Assembly (NCBI GenBank): GCA_050297015.1 | Contig: JBNKRZ010000024.1 | Span: 115,440-179,439, forward strand | Reading direction: 5' to 3' | DNA from: JACKJA01 sp050297015 | GTDB lineage: Bacteria > Pseudomonadota > Alphaproteobacteria > Micavibrionales > Micavibrionaceae | DNA: 64,000 nt | Part shown: piece by piece, positions 9,229 to 17,716 of the stretch | Layout of the letters: each line of letters opens with the position of its first letter | Position numbering within the stretch: position 1 is the first letter of the stretch | Notes under the pieces: model-generated | Told to the model about the DNA's origin: nothing | The model's input: only the letters and a program-made list of their open reading frames with translations | The model's database searches: none | Position numbers and translations under genes: made by a program

Positions 9229-10652
9229 GCCAGCGCCTCCTTCGTTTGCGCACCAGAAACATCACTCCCTTTGACGGTTTTAATCATGTTGTAAACCATG
9301 ACCAAAGCGCCACTCAAGAACAGTAGACCACCCATAGCCCGGATCACATAGAACGGGTGCATAGCCATAACTGTTTCCACAAAGGAGTATTCAAGGAATC
9401 CCATGTCATCATAGGACCGCCACATCAAACCTTGCATAATACCGGAAACCCACATCGCGCAGATGTAAAGAACGATCCCGATCGTCGCAAGCCACAGGTG
9501 TGTATTCACCAATTTCAGAGAATACATCTCTGCCTTACCCCACAGTTTCGGCACCATATAGTACAAAGCACCGAAGCTAATAAAGGCAACCCAGCCCAGA
9601 GCACCGGAGTGCACGTGACCAACCGTCCAGTCCGTGTAGTGAGACAACGCATTCACCGCACGAATAGACATCAACGGTCCTTCAAAGGTACTCATCCCAT
9701 AAAAGGCGACAGCGATAATCATGAAACGCAACACCGGATCTTCGCGCAATTTATTCCACGCACCGGACAACGTCATAATACCGTTAATCATACCACCCCA
9801 GCTCGGCATCCACAGAATAACAGAGAACGTCATCCCCAGTGTTTGCGCCCAGTCAGGAAGCGCCGTGTAATGCAAGTGGTGCGGCCCGGCCCAAATATAG
9901 ATAAAGATCAAAGACCAGAAGTGCAAAATGGATAAACGGTAGGAATAAACCGGACGCCCGGCACGCTTCGGAATGAAGTAATACATCATCCCCAAAAAAG
10001 CCGCCGTCAGGAAAAAGCCCACAGCATTGTGGCCATACCACCATTGCACCATAGCGCTCTGCACACCGGAAACAACGGGGTAACTTTTAGTACCGAGGAA
10101 ATCAACGGGGATCTCCACATTGTTACCCAAGTGCAACACAGCAACCGTAACGATAAAGGACAGATAGAACCAATTCGCCACATATATATGCTTTTCTTTC
10201 CGGTTCACAATAGTCATCAGATAGATAAGGAAATAGACCACCCATACGACCGTCAACCAAAGGTCAACGTACCATTCCGGCTCGGCATATTCTTTCCCTT
10301 GTGTGATACCCAAAACGTAACCGGACGCCGCCAGCACAATAACCAGCTGATACCCCCAGAACGTAAAGGTCGGCAAAAAGCCGCCCCATAAGCGGGCACT
10401 ACAAGTTCGCTGAACCACGTAGTAACTCGTAGCAAAAAGCATATTCCCGCCAAAAGCGAAAATCACAGCCGATGTGTGAACCGGACGCAGACGCCCAAAG
10501 TTCAAAAACGGCTCGACATTCAAATGCGGAAATGCCATTTGCAGAGCGATGAACACCCCGGCGGAAAATCCAACCACGCCCCAAAATATAGCGGCGACGG
10601 TAAACATCCTGACGATATCGTCATTGTAGTTTTTCTCTACTGCTGTTGTCAT
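9225..10652 (-). CDS. ccoN: cbb3 cytochrome oxidase catalytic subunit I
   Basis: The haem-copper oxidase core, 475 residues and polytopic. Visible ligand motifs are RPVHTS (low-spin haem His), WWYGHNAVGF and HHLHYT (CuB histidines), and VGHVHSGALGW (haem ligands). It reduces oxygen to water with high affinity and pumps protons. The ATG at 10652 has an AGAGG element about 10 nt upstream. Only 33 bp separate it from the TauE/SafE-like gene, so transcription probably starts above that gene. I found no clear FNR/FixK box close to ccoN. Confidence 0.97.
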   Translation of the reverse strand: MTTAVEKNYNDDIVRMFTVAAIFWGVVGFSAGVFIALQMAFPHLNVEPFLNFGRLRPVHTSAVIFAFGGNMLFATSYYVVQRTCSARLWGGFLPTFTFWGYQLVIVLAASGYVLGITQGKEYAEPEWYVDLWLTVVWVVYFLIYLMTIVNRKEKHIYVANWFYLSFIVTVAVLHLGNNVEIPVDFLGTKSYPVVSGVQSAMVQWWYGHNAVGFFLTAAFLGMMYYFIPKRAGRPVYSYRLSILHFWSLIFIYIWAGPHHLHYTALPDWAQTLGMTFSVILWMPSWGGMINGIMTLSGAWNKLREDPVLRFMIIAVAFYGMSTFEGPLMSIRAVNALSHYTDWTVGHVHSGALGWVAFISFGALYYMVPKLWGKAEMYSLKLVNTHLWLATIGIVLYICAMWVSGIMQGLMWRSYDDMGFLEYSFVETVMAMHPFYVIRAMGGLLFLSGALVMVYNMIKTVKGSDVSGAQTKEALA

Positions 10653-10685
10653 TGGCTTCTAACCTCTCTTTACAAAAAGAATCTC

Positions 10686-11462
10686 TTAAAAAACGAGCCT
10701 TCCGGCCATTGCACACAAACCAACACCGTTCAGGGCCATAACCCCTTTCGACAAAGGCCGAATAACTTCCGGCCAGCGGCTCCCGGCCAAACGGCCACCC
10801 CAACCGATAAAAAACAGGGCCGGAACAGTACCCAGCCCAAAAAACGTCATCGCGACAGCCGCACTCAATACATTAGCGCTCGCAGCAACCGCCATAAGAG
10901 CCGCCATCACCAGACCACACGGCAAAAAGCCGAGCATCAAACCCAGCACATAGCCGCGCCACCCTCTCGGATCAATAAAGAACGGCCGCGCCAAACGAGA
11001 AAGCCCCTGCGACAAGAAAGGCAAGCGCATAACCTTAAGCACACGTGCATAAGGAGCCAGCGCAGGAATCGCACTCGCTATAAACATCACACCGGCAAAA
11101 GCTAATAATATGGCAGCCATTACATTCTTATAAGGTGAATACATAAAAGCAATATTGGATACCGAGGATATGACAGCGGCCAAGCCGACATAAGTCGTTA
11201 TCCGTCCCAGATGATACGGCAGCAACATCACATCCGCAAGACGTTTTATCAAAAAAAATGAATGTTTACAGTCCCTTGTATGCGAATTATTCTCATTACA
11301 CTTTCCATCACCGTCCGTCCGCGCCGTTGCCTGCGCAACTACAAACGGGCCGCACATGCCGCTACAGTGTGTAAAACCGCCAATCAGCCCCGCAATAAAC
11401 AGGCTTAAAAAAAGGCCCTGACTCAAATCAAGTGAGCTGGCGCAATGCGCAAGAAAATCCAA
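10686..11462 (-). CDS. TauE/SafE-like (DsbD_2-type) membrane protein linked to cbb3 oxidase
   Basis: A 258-residue polytopic membrane protein. Its first helix carries GGFTHCSGMCGPFV, with C33 and C37, which is the signature of the UreH/DsbD_2-like family annotated as sulfite exporter TauE/SafE and often found next to cco genes. A hydrophilic Cys-containing loop follows (about residues 47-75). The start must be TTG at 11462: an in-frame TAA lies two codons upstream and the next ATG falls inside the conserved motif. A GGGGGA Shine-Dalgarno precedes it. A role in metal or redox handling for the oxidase is inferred from context only. Confidence 0.8.
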   Translation of the reverse strand: MDFLAHCASSLDLSQGLFLSLFIAGLIGGFTHCSGMCGPFVVAQATARTDGDGKCNENNSHTRDCKHSFFLIKRLADVMLLPYHLGRITTYVGLAAVISSVSNIAFMYSPYKNVMAAILLAFAGVMFIASAIPALAPYARVLKVMRLPFLSQGLSRLARPFFIDPRGWRGYVLGLMLGFLPCGLVMAALMAVAASANVLSAAVAMTFFGLGTVPALFFIGWGGRLAGSRWPEVIRPLSKGVMALNGVGLCAMAGRLVF

Positions 11463-11538
11463 AACTTATCCCCCGCAAAAAAAACGGACATTGTGTTTAA
11501 TCACTGGCGTAGCAAAAAAAAGAGAGTAGGGAAAGAGG

Positions 11539-13035
11539 CTAAAAACTATAGCGCGCACTTATATAGGCATTAGTGTTGTCTTCAAACTGGTCAAAGAACG
11601 TGCGTTTATCATCACCGAAGAAAACGTTTCCTCCGGCCTCCATCGTCCACTCATCGCTCAGCTTGTAATTCGCCCTGGGCCTCACATATCCATCCCTATC
11701 GGAAGGCGAATAGAACGTAAAAAGCGAAAGCGTTAAATCCTGATTCATCATCATTTTGGTCAGGCGCAAGGTAAGTAAGTGGCGGTTTTTGTCTTTCTTG
11801 AATGCCCCCGCCGGCAAATTGGAACGGTAGGCATCATAATCATCCATCCGCTCCAGATAATACTGAAGACCGGCCGTTAACTCGCTCGCGATTTCCTGTT
11901 CATAGCCCGCGAGAAAACGGTATTCCGAATTACGAATCAGAGCATCACCCCCATCCGGATCATCGGCGCTGTCATAGTACCCCGCCTCAACATTCATGAT
12001 CCCCTTATATACAGGCCCACGCACGGAAGCCCCAAAACTCTTTAGACGGGGAAAGGTCGGTACTTGCGCCGCCGTTTGGCCGTTCGGCGATTTCCAGTAA
12101 CCGTCATAATAATAGAGTGCCGTCTCGAACACCTCAAAATTACGATAAAGGCGCAAAGACACTTCATCCTCCGCAAACCAGCTCACGCGGCCATCGGGAA
12201 TTTGCACGGCATCCCGCCCGGCCCGGCGGCCAAGGTTACCGTTGTAGTACGAAATCCTGCGCCCATCTATGAAACGGTCCGCATCGAATTGCGGGGTATA
12301 GATAACGTCTAGATTAGCGAATGCGCTAAACAAGGACGTTTTAAGCGCATCGGACGGCGCCTTGAGATATTCCGTATCACGCCCACTGAAAAAGGCATTC
12401 CAGTCTTTGGGGAAGAGGTCGTTGATGAAAATCAGATCGCCCGTCCCCCATGTTAAAATCTGCCGTCCGGCTTTGATATCTATAAAGTCCAAGGGCGAGA
12501 AAGACAGCCACGTTTCACGCAAATCAAGCCAGCCCTCACCATTATCAATATCCTCGGCATAACGGCCAAGAACAGGATCAAACAGCAAATCCGCCGTCAC
12601 GCGCCCCGCCACCGGGCCAAAATATTTATCGGCTTGCAACTGAAGCCGCGTTTCCCCCAGTGAAAAGCCCTTTTCGTGCGGATCGTCCTGCAGGCGGTGC
12701 CCGGCCCGCATTTCCCAAAACCCTGACAATTCAAACGGCAAATCATCTTTCCATCTTGCCCCGTCAAACGCCGAATCATCTTGGGAAACAACAGAAACGT
12801 CCGAGTCGCTTTTAAGTCCGGCGGGCATAGCAGGTTCACCACTGTCCGCACTTTCCAAACCGCCGGGCAACGCCGGCGCGGAATCATCCCCCTCCAGCCC
12901 CGCAGGCAAAGAGGGTGCCGCAGATGATGATACCGGACCGCCCAGCCCCGCGGGCAAGAGCGGATCTTCGGCCCACGCCGGGGACGACAGGCAAAACACA
13001 GAACAAAGGATCAGCGCGTAATTTTTCATTCTCAT
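11539..13035 (-). CDS. DUF1302-like outer-membrane beta-barrel protein
   Basis: A 498-residue protein with a Sec signal peptide (residues 1-22, cleavage after AWA). A low-complexity linker of about 65 residues follows, holding four LPAGL/LPGGL/MPAGL motifs. The rest is a beta-barrel ending in aromatic F (ISARYSF). Strings such as AGRQILTWGTGDLIFINDLF resemble DUF1302-type porins, which commonly sit beside an MMPL/RND transporter and a LolA-like protein, as here. It is probably the outer-membrane partner of the transporter at 14757. The exact substrate is unknown. Confidence 0.75.
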   Translation of the reverse strand: MRMKNYALILCSVFCLSSPAWAEDPLLPAGLGGPVSSSAAPSLPAGLEGDDSAPALPGGLESADSGEPAMPAGLKSDSDVSVVSQDDSAFDGARWKDDLPFELSGFWEMRAGHRLQDDPHEKGFSLGETRLQLQADKYFGPVAGRVTADLLFDPVLGRYAEDIDNGEGWLDLRETWLSFSPLDFIDIKAGRQILTWGTGDLIFINDLFPKDWNAFFSGRDTEYLKAPSDALKTSLFSAFANLDVIYTPQFDADRFIDGRRISYYNGNLGRRAGRDAVQIPDGRVSWFAEDEVSLRLYRNFEVFETALYYYDGYWKSPNGQTAAQVPTFPRLKSFGASVRGPVYKGIMNVEAGYYDSADDPDGGDALIRNSEYRFLAGYEQEIASELTAGLQYYLERMDDYDAYRSNLPAGAFKKDKNRHLLTLRLTKMMMNQDLTLSLFTFYSPSDRDGYVRPRANYKLSDEWTMEAGGNVFFGDDKRTFFDQFEDNTNAYISARYSF

Positions 13036-13087
13036 GACCTATAATTTAGCGCATGAATCAACACACGTACACCGGGAATTTCACTAT

Positions 13088-13116
13088 TTGACATAGTTTA
13101 AAATTATAGCTATTAG
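13088..13116 (+). promoter_or_regulatory. Sigma-70-like promoter for the small gene at 13162
   Basis: A perfect TTGACA (13088-13093) is followed by a 17-bp spacer and TATTAG (13111-13116, 4 of 6 matches to TATAAT). It lies about 45 bp upstream of an ATG with a good Shine-Dalgarno, between divergently transcribed genes. Confidence 0.6.
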
Positions 13117-13161
13117 TGATGAGTGTCGATATCATAGAAACAAAATACGAAGGAAAAAATT

Positions 13162-13395
13162 ATGCCTACCGTTTCTATTTCCATGGATAATGTTGATGAT
13201 CTCAAAATAGCTGAAGACCTTTTACAACAATTCGCCGATGGTGCCGAAGGCTCTGTCATAGCCGGCGGAGGCGCGGGGTGCGCTCTAACAGCTGAAATAT
13301 CGCAAGAAAATGCAGGGCGCGTGAGCAATGCCGTCAGGGCCATAAATGCACAAATTGACGAGCACATACCAACGTTTCGCTGTACGATCAACTAG
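13162..13395 (+). CDS. Small conserved-looking protein of unknown function
   Basis: A 77-residue acidic protein with a Gly/Ala-rich centre (SVIAGGGAGCALTAEI) and no signal peptide or membrane helix. I do not recognise it. Support for coding comes from a GAAGGA Shine-Dalgarno 8 nt before the ATG and a near-consensus promoter at 13088-13116. An antisense frame over the same DNA (13391-13113) lacks such signals. It converges on the gene at 13408 with a 12-bp gap. Confidence 0.6.
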   Translation: MPTVSISMDNVDDLKIAEDLLQQFADGAEGSVIAGGGAGCALTAEISQENAGRVSNAVRAINAQIDEHIPTFRCTIN

Positions 13396-13407
13396 AACAA
13401 ACCCCAT

Positions 13408-13821
13408 TTACGACGAGGGAACGAGGTGCAATTGCCTCAAAGGCTTGGCACCCCCTCTTTTCTGATGGCTCATCGGCGCCAAGGGATAATCCGTTTTCTG
13501 CAACAGAGCATCCATCTCCGTTTTCAATATCGTTAGGGCCTCTGGAAAATCATGTTTTTCCTGCGGCGTGCCGCGGCCCGTATAAACTTCATAAGCATCA
13601 CCTGTCCGCGTGATCCGGCATTCGGCGCGTACACCCTTGGCAAACCCCATAAAGGAAATACAAGTTGATTTCGGGTCATCAAGGCCAATCACCCTGTGCC
13701 ATATTCGTTTTTCCAAACCCGGTGATTCTATGGCTTGCCGCAAAGCCACGCGCTCGTTATGCGTAAAAGCGCAAGGAAGGCGCTTCCTCTCCGCCTGTTT
13801 TGAAAATTCGAGAACAGCCAT
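13408..13821 (-). CDS. Hypothetical protein, 137 residues
   Basis: A basic, soluble protein without signal peptide or membrane segment. Its centre reads RVIGLDDPKSTCISFMGFAKGVRAECRITRTGDAYEVYTG, suggesting a small alpha/beta fold, and a basic tail follows. I do not recognise the family. It lies between the LolA-like gene and the DUF1302-like gene, but a terminator at 13859-13892 separates it from the LolA-like gene upstream, so it is probably transcribed on its own. Confidence 0.55.
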   Translation of the reverse strand: MAVLEFSKQAERKRLPCAFTHNERVALRQAIESPGLEKRIWHRVIGLDDPKSTCISFMGFAKGVRAECRITRTGDAYEVYTGRGTPQEKHDFPEALTILKTEMDALLQKTDYPLAPMSHQKRGGAKPLRQLHLVPSS

Positions 13822-13858
13822 ACATAATGTGTAGCAAAGATAAACAAATTACGACAAT

Positions 13859-13892
13859 AAAAAAGACCCCCTTTATTCAAGGCGGCCTTTTT
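13859..13892. terminator. Bidirectional intrinsic terminator
   Basis: AAAAAGACCCCCTT pairs with AAGGCGGCCTTTTT around a TATTC loop, with two internal mismatches. It has A/T runs on both sides, so it can act on either strand. It sits just after the end of the LolA-like gene (minus strand). Confidence 0.7.
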
Positions 13893-13911
13893 GGTTAATT
13901 AAGATAGACGC

Positions 13912-14691
13912 TTACCGCAAATGTTTCCGCGGGGGCATGCGTAAGTAGCGCTCCGTAAAGATATCCTCCGGCAAGTCGGTGTCATATTTCACATCTTCAT
14001 AAGTCAAAACCGTCTCCCCGCCGGAGCGCAAATCCTTCATTCGGCTCGCTGTAACGGTTTTGTGACCGTCGATTTCGTCGACTTTTTCGGCCAGCCCTTC
14101 ACGGTATTTGGTACCGTTCTTGTCGTAGAATTCCACCTTGATCGGGATGAAGGATGCTTTATGCACCCAGCTTTTATAAGAGGAAAACTCCACAGCATCC
14201 GCATCTTTCGGCTTACTTTCTATCACGTAGAAATTATCATTTTCCTCAAGCAACGTGTGATTGTCTTCATCCGGGTTACGGCCGGACACATCTTCATAGA
14301 AAAAATGCGATCCAACGAAGCTCGTGCGCTCATCACTCGCGGCAATCCGTTTCACAAGGTCCAGTGCCGGCAAATAAAGCCAGCGGTCATCATCCGCGCC
14401 AACATGTTTCCAGACCATAAAGGCCGTTTTGTTCACATCCGCCGGACGGGAGAAATAAACGTAGAATTTCTGTTCCCCATCGCCTTCGCCGATATCCTTA
14501 CGCAGGATCACAAACTGGCGGGTGCGTTCCCGGCCCTGATCATCGCGAATAACCATATTCACCTTCGCGCGGCCGTCTTCACCCTGATAATAAGCAGCAT
14601 GATTAGCCTTGGCGACAATTTCATTCACATCCGCCGCATAGGCCGGAAGGGCCAACAAAGCGACCAGTAAAAATCCGAAAATCTGTTTCAT
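13912..14691 (-). CDS. Outer-membrane lipoprotein-sorting (LolA-like) protein of an MMPL cluster
   Basis: A 259-residue periplasmic protein with a clear signal peptide (residues 1-19, LALPAYAA). It has the fold signature of the family annotated as outer membrane lipoprotein-sorting protein: FVILRKDIGEGDGEQKFYVYF, then WKHVGADDDRWLYLPAL, SFVGSHFFYEDVSGR and a C-terminal YEDVKYDTDLPEDIFTERYL. The start is supported by AAAGGA 6 nt upstream. It is transcribed just after the MMPL transporter, which suggests it carries a lipid or hydrophobic substrate to the outer membrane. That role is inferred from context. Confidence 0.85.
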   Translation of the reverse strand: MKQIFGFLLVALLALPAYAADVNEIVAKANHAAYYQGEDGRAKVNMVIRDDQGRERTRQFVILRKDIGEGDGEQKFYVYFSRPADVNKTAFMVWKHVGADDDRWLYLPALDLVKRIAASDERTSFVGSHFFYEDVSGRNPDEDNHTLLEENDNFYVIESKPKDADAVEFSSYKSWVHKASFIPIKVEFYDKNGTKYREGLAEKVDEIDGHKTVTASRMKDLRSGGETVLTYEDVKYDTDLPEDIFTERYLRMPPRKHLR

Positions 14692-14756
14692 AACAATCCT
14701 TTCCTACTATATTAGATACATCTAATAAATATATACGCAGCAAAAAGAAAACCGGA

Positions 14757-17399
14757 TCACTTGGCTTCCTTATCTTTTTTAAACAGCCATTTATCCAGCA
14801 GCGTCATCAAGGCTGGCAGGATAAGTAACGAAGCCGCCCCGGCCAGCAAAAGAATGGCGGAAATAAAGAACCCGACGGTCTTGTACGGCACAAGCGGCGC
14901 GGCTAGCAAAGGCAGAAACCCTACGCCGATAATAATGACATTCCGGGCAATCGCACGCCCCGGCTCACCGAAAAGTGGCCCCACAGTATCTTTCCAGCTT
15001 CCTTGTTTTTTCGCCATTTCCCGACCACGAGCTAAAAAGTGAATCGCATAGTCAACCGCAAGCCCCAGCGAGAGAGAGGATAAAACCGCCACAGGCATAT
15101 CGTAATCTTTGCCGATCAAACCAATCAGACCATAGATAGAAGCAATCGTCACGGTCAGGGGAACCATGGAAAGCGCACCCCACAACACCGAACGGAACAG
15201 GAAGATCATCATGCCCAGAACAATCACAAACGATCCCGCGAAAGCCTCCGCCATGCCGGATACCATCTCATCCTGCCACACGGTGTTGATATAGGTTAAC
15301 CCAAACCACTGGTGCTTCAGCGCTACAGGCGCTTCATTCTCGTTCATAAAGACTTCAACGGCGTCAACAACCTTATTCATATCAATATTGTCACCGCTTT
15401 TAAGCTGAATCCACAAAGACGTACGATCATACGCGGGCGTCACAAAGTGCCACAGATCATCCGGCCGGTGAGAGTTCTGATAGGTCATCAATGTTTGCGC
15501 CACCGCACCTACGCTATCCGGAACGCGAAAAGCTTCCTCATCCCCCAAGAACAATTCCCGGTGAACGGTTTTCACGATATCCGGCAAGGCGTTAGATTTC
15601 CCAACCAGCCCGGTGCCCAGCAAATAATTTTGTAGCTTTTCGATATAGCGCAGAACATCCGGATTTTTGAAGACTTCCCCCCCGGCAGCCCGTTCATCAA
15701 GCCACAGGGCAATCGTGTCCCATTGATCCCACAGCGCATCATCTTGGGTCGTATCGAGCTGTTCCTCCGCGTAAGATTGCAAAGCCGCCAGCAACGCTTC
15801 ACGGCCATCAACTTCGCCCGCCAAACGATCAATTTGCTTGGCCGTGTCCACAGCGGCGTACGTCCCCAATTCAACAAGCGTACGCTTTAGCTCTGAGACA
15901 AGGCTATCAACGCTTTGCGCCTCTGCGGAAGGGGTCAGAGTCAAGTACCCCATGTACGTCCCGGCAAAGCGCTCATTCAACGCCCGGTCGGCCACGCGAA
16001 TCTTATGATTTGGCGCGAACCATTTCACCGGATTATCGTTAATCTGAATCTTGGTAATGCCATACACCGCCACCGCAGAAAGCAACAACACAGCCAACAA
16101 AACCAACTTGGCATTCTTATAGGTAAATACTCCCGTTTTCACGAGCATACGGGCCAACAGCGATCCGCCCTCTTTGGCGTGAGCTTCCGGGTCCATCCCG
16201 AAATTATCGAGCGTCTTTTCACTCATCAACATGATGTAAGCCGGCACCAATGTGATCGTAAACAGGTAGGCCAAAACAACGCCCAGCGCGATAAAAATCC
16301 CGAAAGTTTGAACCGGCGGAATAGGCGTAAAAGCCAGAGAGCCAAAACCGGCCGTCGTCGTCAGGGAAGTAAACAACATCGGCTTGGATAAATCGACCAT
16401 CACGTGATCTATGGTCTTACGGCGATCCTTGAAGTGTGGATAGCGATCAAAGAAATCGGACAGAATATGCACCGCATCCAAAACCGCAATCGGCATAATA
16501 AAGACCGGGATCATAGAGGACATGATATGAACGGTGTGCCCCGTCGCCACCAGCGCGCCCATCGTACAAATTACCGCCACCATCGCCACAATCATCGGTG
16601 AGACAATAAATTTCACACTCTTAAAGAAATACCACATAAGCAGAAAAATCAGCAGCATCGCCATCGGTGCAGAAACCGCCATTTGCTTGAACATCTCTAC
16701 ACCGAAAGTGTCCTGCGCCACGGGCATCCCGGTAATGTGATATTCCTCCTGCGTCGTCCCGAATGACGCTATTTTTTCTTCAAGCTGTTTGGCAACTTTA
16801 TAGCTGATATTTTTTGAGGTAATCGGCACGTACAGCGCGATAGCCTTTTGATCTTCGGAAATCAGTGTTCCGTCAAGAAAGGGAAGGTTCTGCGCCTTTT
16901 GGGCTACGGCCAAAGCCGCTTCATCCGTTGTTGGCGGCTGGGCCATCAACCATTCAAAACGAACCGTCCCCAGCCCGGCTTGCTCAATATTATCAACGGT
17001 CGAGGGCGCGAGAAGATCAACTTCCAGAACGCCCGCCATCTCGCCGGATTTTTCATCCTCCCAATGAATATTCTTGGCCGCTTCAGCAAGGTCATAGACA
17101 TTTTTGAGCGTTTCGACATTAAATGCCCCGTTTTCATGCGTCTTGTTCACCACACCCACAACAATAATATCGTGGAGTGAAAATTCCCGCTTCATATCGT
17201 TATGAAAGACACGTACAGGTGCATCCGGCGCAAGCATATTCTCCGGATCGGTATCGATATGAAGAGGTTGCAAGAACGGCACTTTGCCCGGCGCGAACGT
17301 CGGCACAGCCACCAGCAAAATCATCACAAGGCTTAGAAAGCCCGCCAGCCACATGAAACTCTTGGGCTTGTCCGCCGCTATATTTGATAAAACCTGCAT
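14757..17399 (-). CDS. MMPL/RND-family transporter
   Basis: An 880-residue inner-membrane protein with the duplicated RND layout: one helix (about 16-36), a large periplasmic loop, a cluster of helices (about 232-390), a second single helix (about 425-447), another loop, and a final helix cluster (about 725-870). Motifs such as PIAVLDAVHILSDFF and LSSLSLGLAVDYAIHFL are typical of sterol-sensing/MMPL-type RND proteins that move lipids or hydrophobic compounds. It is followed by a LolA-like protein and then a DUF1302-like barrel, a trio seen in many proteobacteria. Confidence 0.9.
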   Translation of the reverse strand: MQVLSNIAADKPKSFMWLAGFLSLVMILLVAVPTFAPGKVPFLQPLHIDTDPENMLAPDAPVRVFHNDMKREFSLHDIIVVGVVNKTHENGAFNVETLKNVYDLAEAAKNIHWEDEKSGEMAGVLEVDLLAPSTVDNIEQAGLGTVRFEWLMAQPPTTDEAALAVAQKAQNLPFLDGTLISEDQKAIALYVPITSKNISYKVAKQLEEKIASFGTTQEEYHITGMPVAQDTFGVEMFKQMAVSAPMAMLLIFLLMWYFFKSVKFIVSPMIVAMVAVICTMGALVATGHTVHIMSSMIPVFIMPIAVLDAVHILSDFFDRYPHFKDRRKTIDHVMVDLSKPMLFTSLTTTAGFGSLAFTPIPPVQTFGIFIALGVVLAYLFTITLVPAYIMLMSEKTLDNFGMDPEAHAKEGGSLLARMLVKTGVFTYKNAKLVLLAVLLLSAVAVYGITKIQINDNPVKWFAPNHKIRVADRALNERFAGTYMGYLTLTPSAEAQSVDSLVSELKRTLVELGTYAAVDTAKQIDRLAGEVDGREALLAALQSYAEEQLDTTQDDALWDQWDTIALWLDERAAGGEVFKNPDVLRYIEKLQNYLLGTGLVGKSNALPDIVKTVHRELFLGDEEAFRVPDSVGAVAQTLMTYQNSHRPDDLWHFVTPAYDRTSLWIQLKSGDNIDMNKVVDAVEVFMNENEAPVALKHQWFGLTYINTVWQDEMVSGMAEAFAGSFVIVLGMMIFLFRSVLWGALSMVPLTVTIASIYGLIGLIGKDYDMPVAVLSSLSLGLAVDYAIHFLARGREMAKKQGSWKDTVGPLFGEPGRAIARNVIIIGVGFLPLLAAPLVPYKTVGFFISAILLLAGAASLLILPALMTLLDKWLFKKDKEAK

Positions 17400-17486
17400 T
17401 GTTCTGCTCTGTTCCCTTATATTAGATTATACAAATATAAATGCCTATCTTAATACGCACGATCAAATAGGCAAGAACAAAACGCT

Positions 17487-17690
17487 CTATTTAAAAGCAC
17501 AGCCCGGTTCTTTACCCAGCTTTTTCAGGATAATAGCCAGCGGACAAAAGCCCGTGAACGCCGCCTGAAACATATTCAAACCCACAAAAGCCGTAAGCAG
17601 GAAAAACCCCGAATGAACGAAGTAGCCCAAAGCCAACGAGGCCAAAATGACAGTCCCCGCAAAGGCAAAAATAATACGGTCAATATTCAT
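17487..17690 (-). CDS. DUF2892 (YgaP-type) inner-membrane protein
   Basis: A 67-residue protein with the DUF2892 pattern: N-terminal NIDRIIF, two membrane helices, and GLNMFQAAFTGFCPLAIILKKLG, including the conserved GFCP. The start is supported by AAGGA 8 nt upstream of the ATG. It begins 26 bp after the SQR stop and is probably co-transcribed with it. DUF2892 domains often accompany rhodanese and sulfur genes, consistent with this pairing. Confidence 0.9.
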   Translation of the reverse strand: MNIDRIIFAFAGTVILASLALGYFVHSGFFLLTAFVGLNMFQAAFTGFCPLAIILKKLGKEPGCAFK

Positions 17691-17716
17691 ATATTCGTAG
17701 TCCTTAACTCACTAAA

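Noticed and set aside
11491..11504. TTGTGTTTAATCAC resembles an FNR/FixK box upstream of the TauE/SafE-cco genes
   Set aside because: Only 7 of 10 half-site bases match, and it is centred about 35 bp from the start codon, too close for a normal activator position.
13113..13391. Minus-strand 92-codon frame opposite the small gene at 13162
   Set aside because: The plus strand has a promoter and Shine-Dalgarno; this frame has neither.
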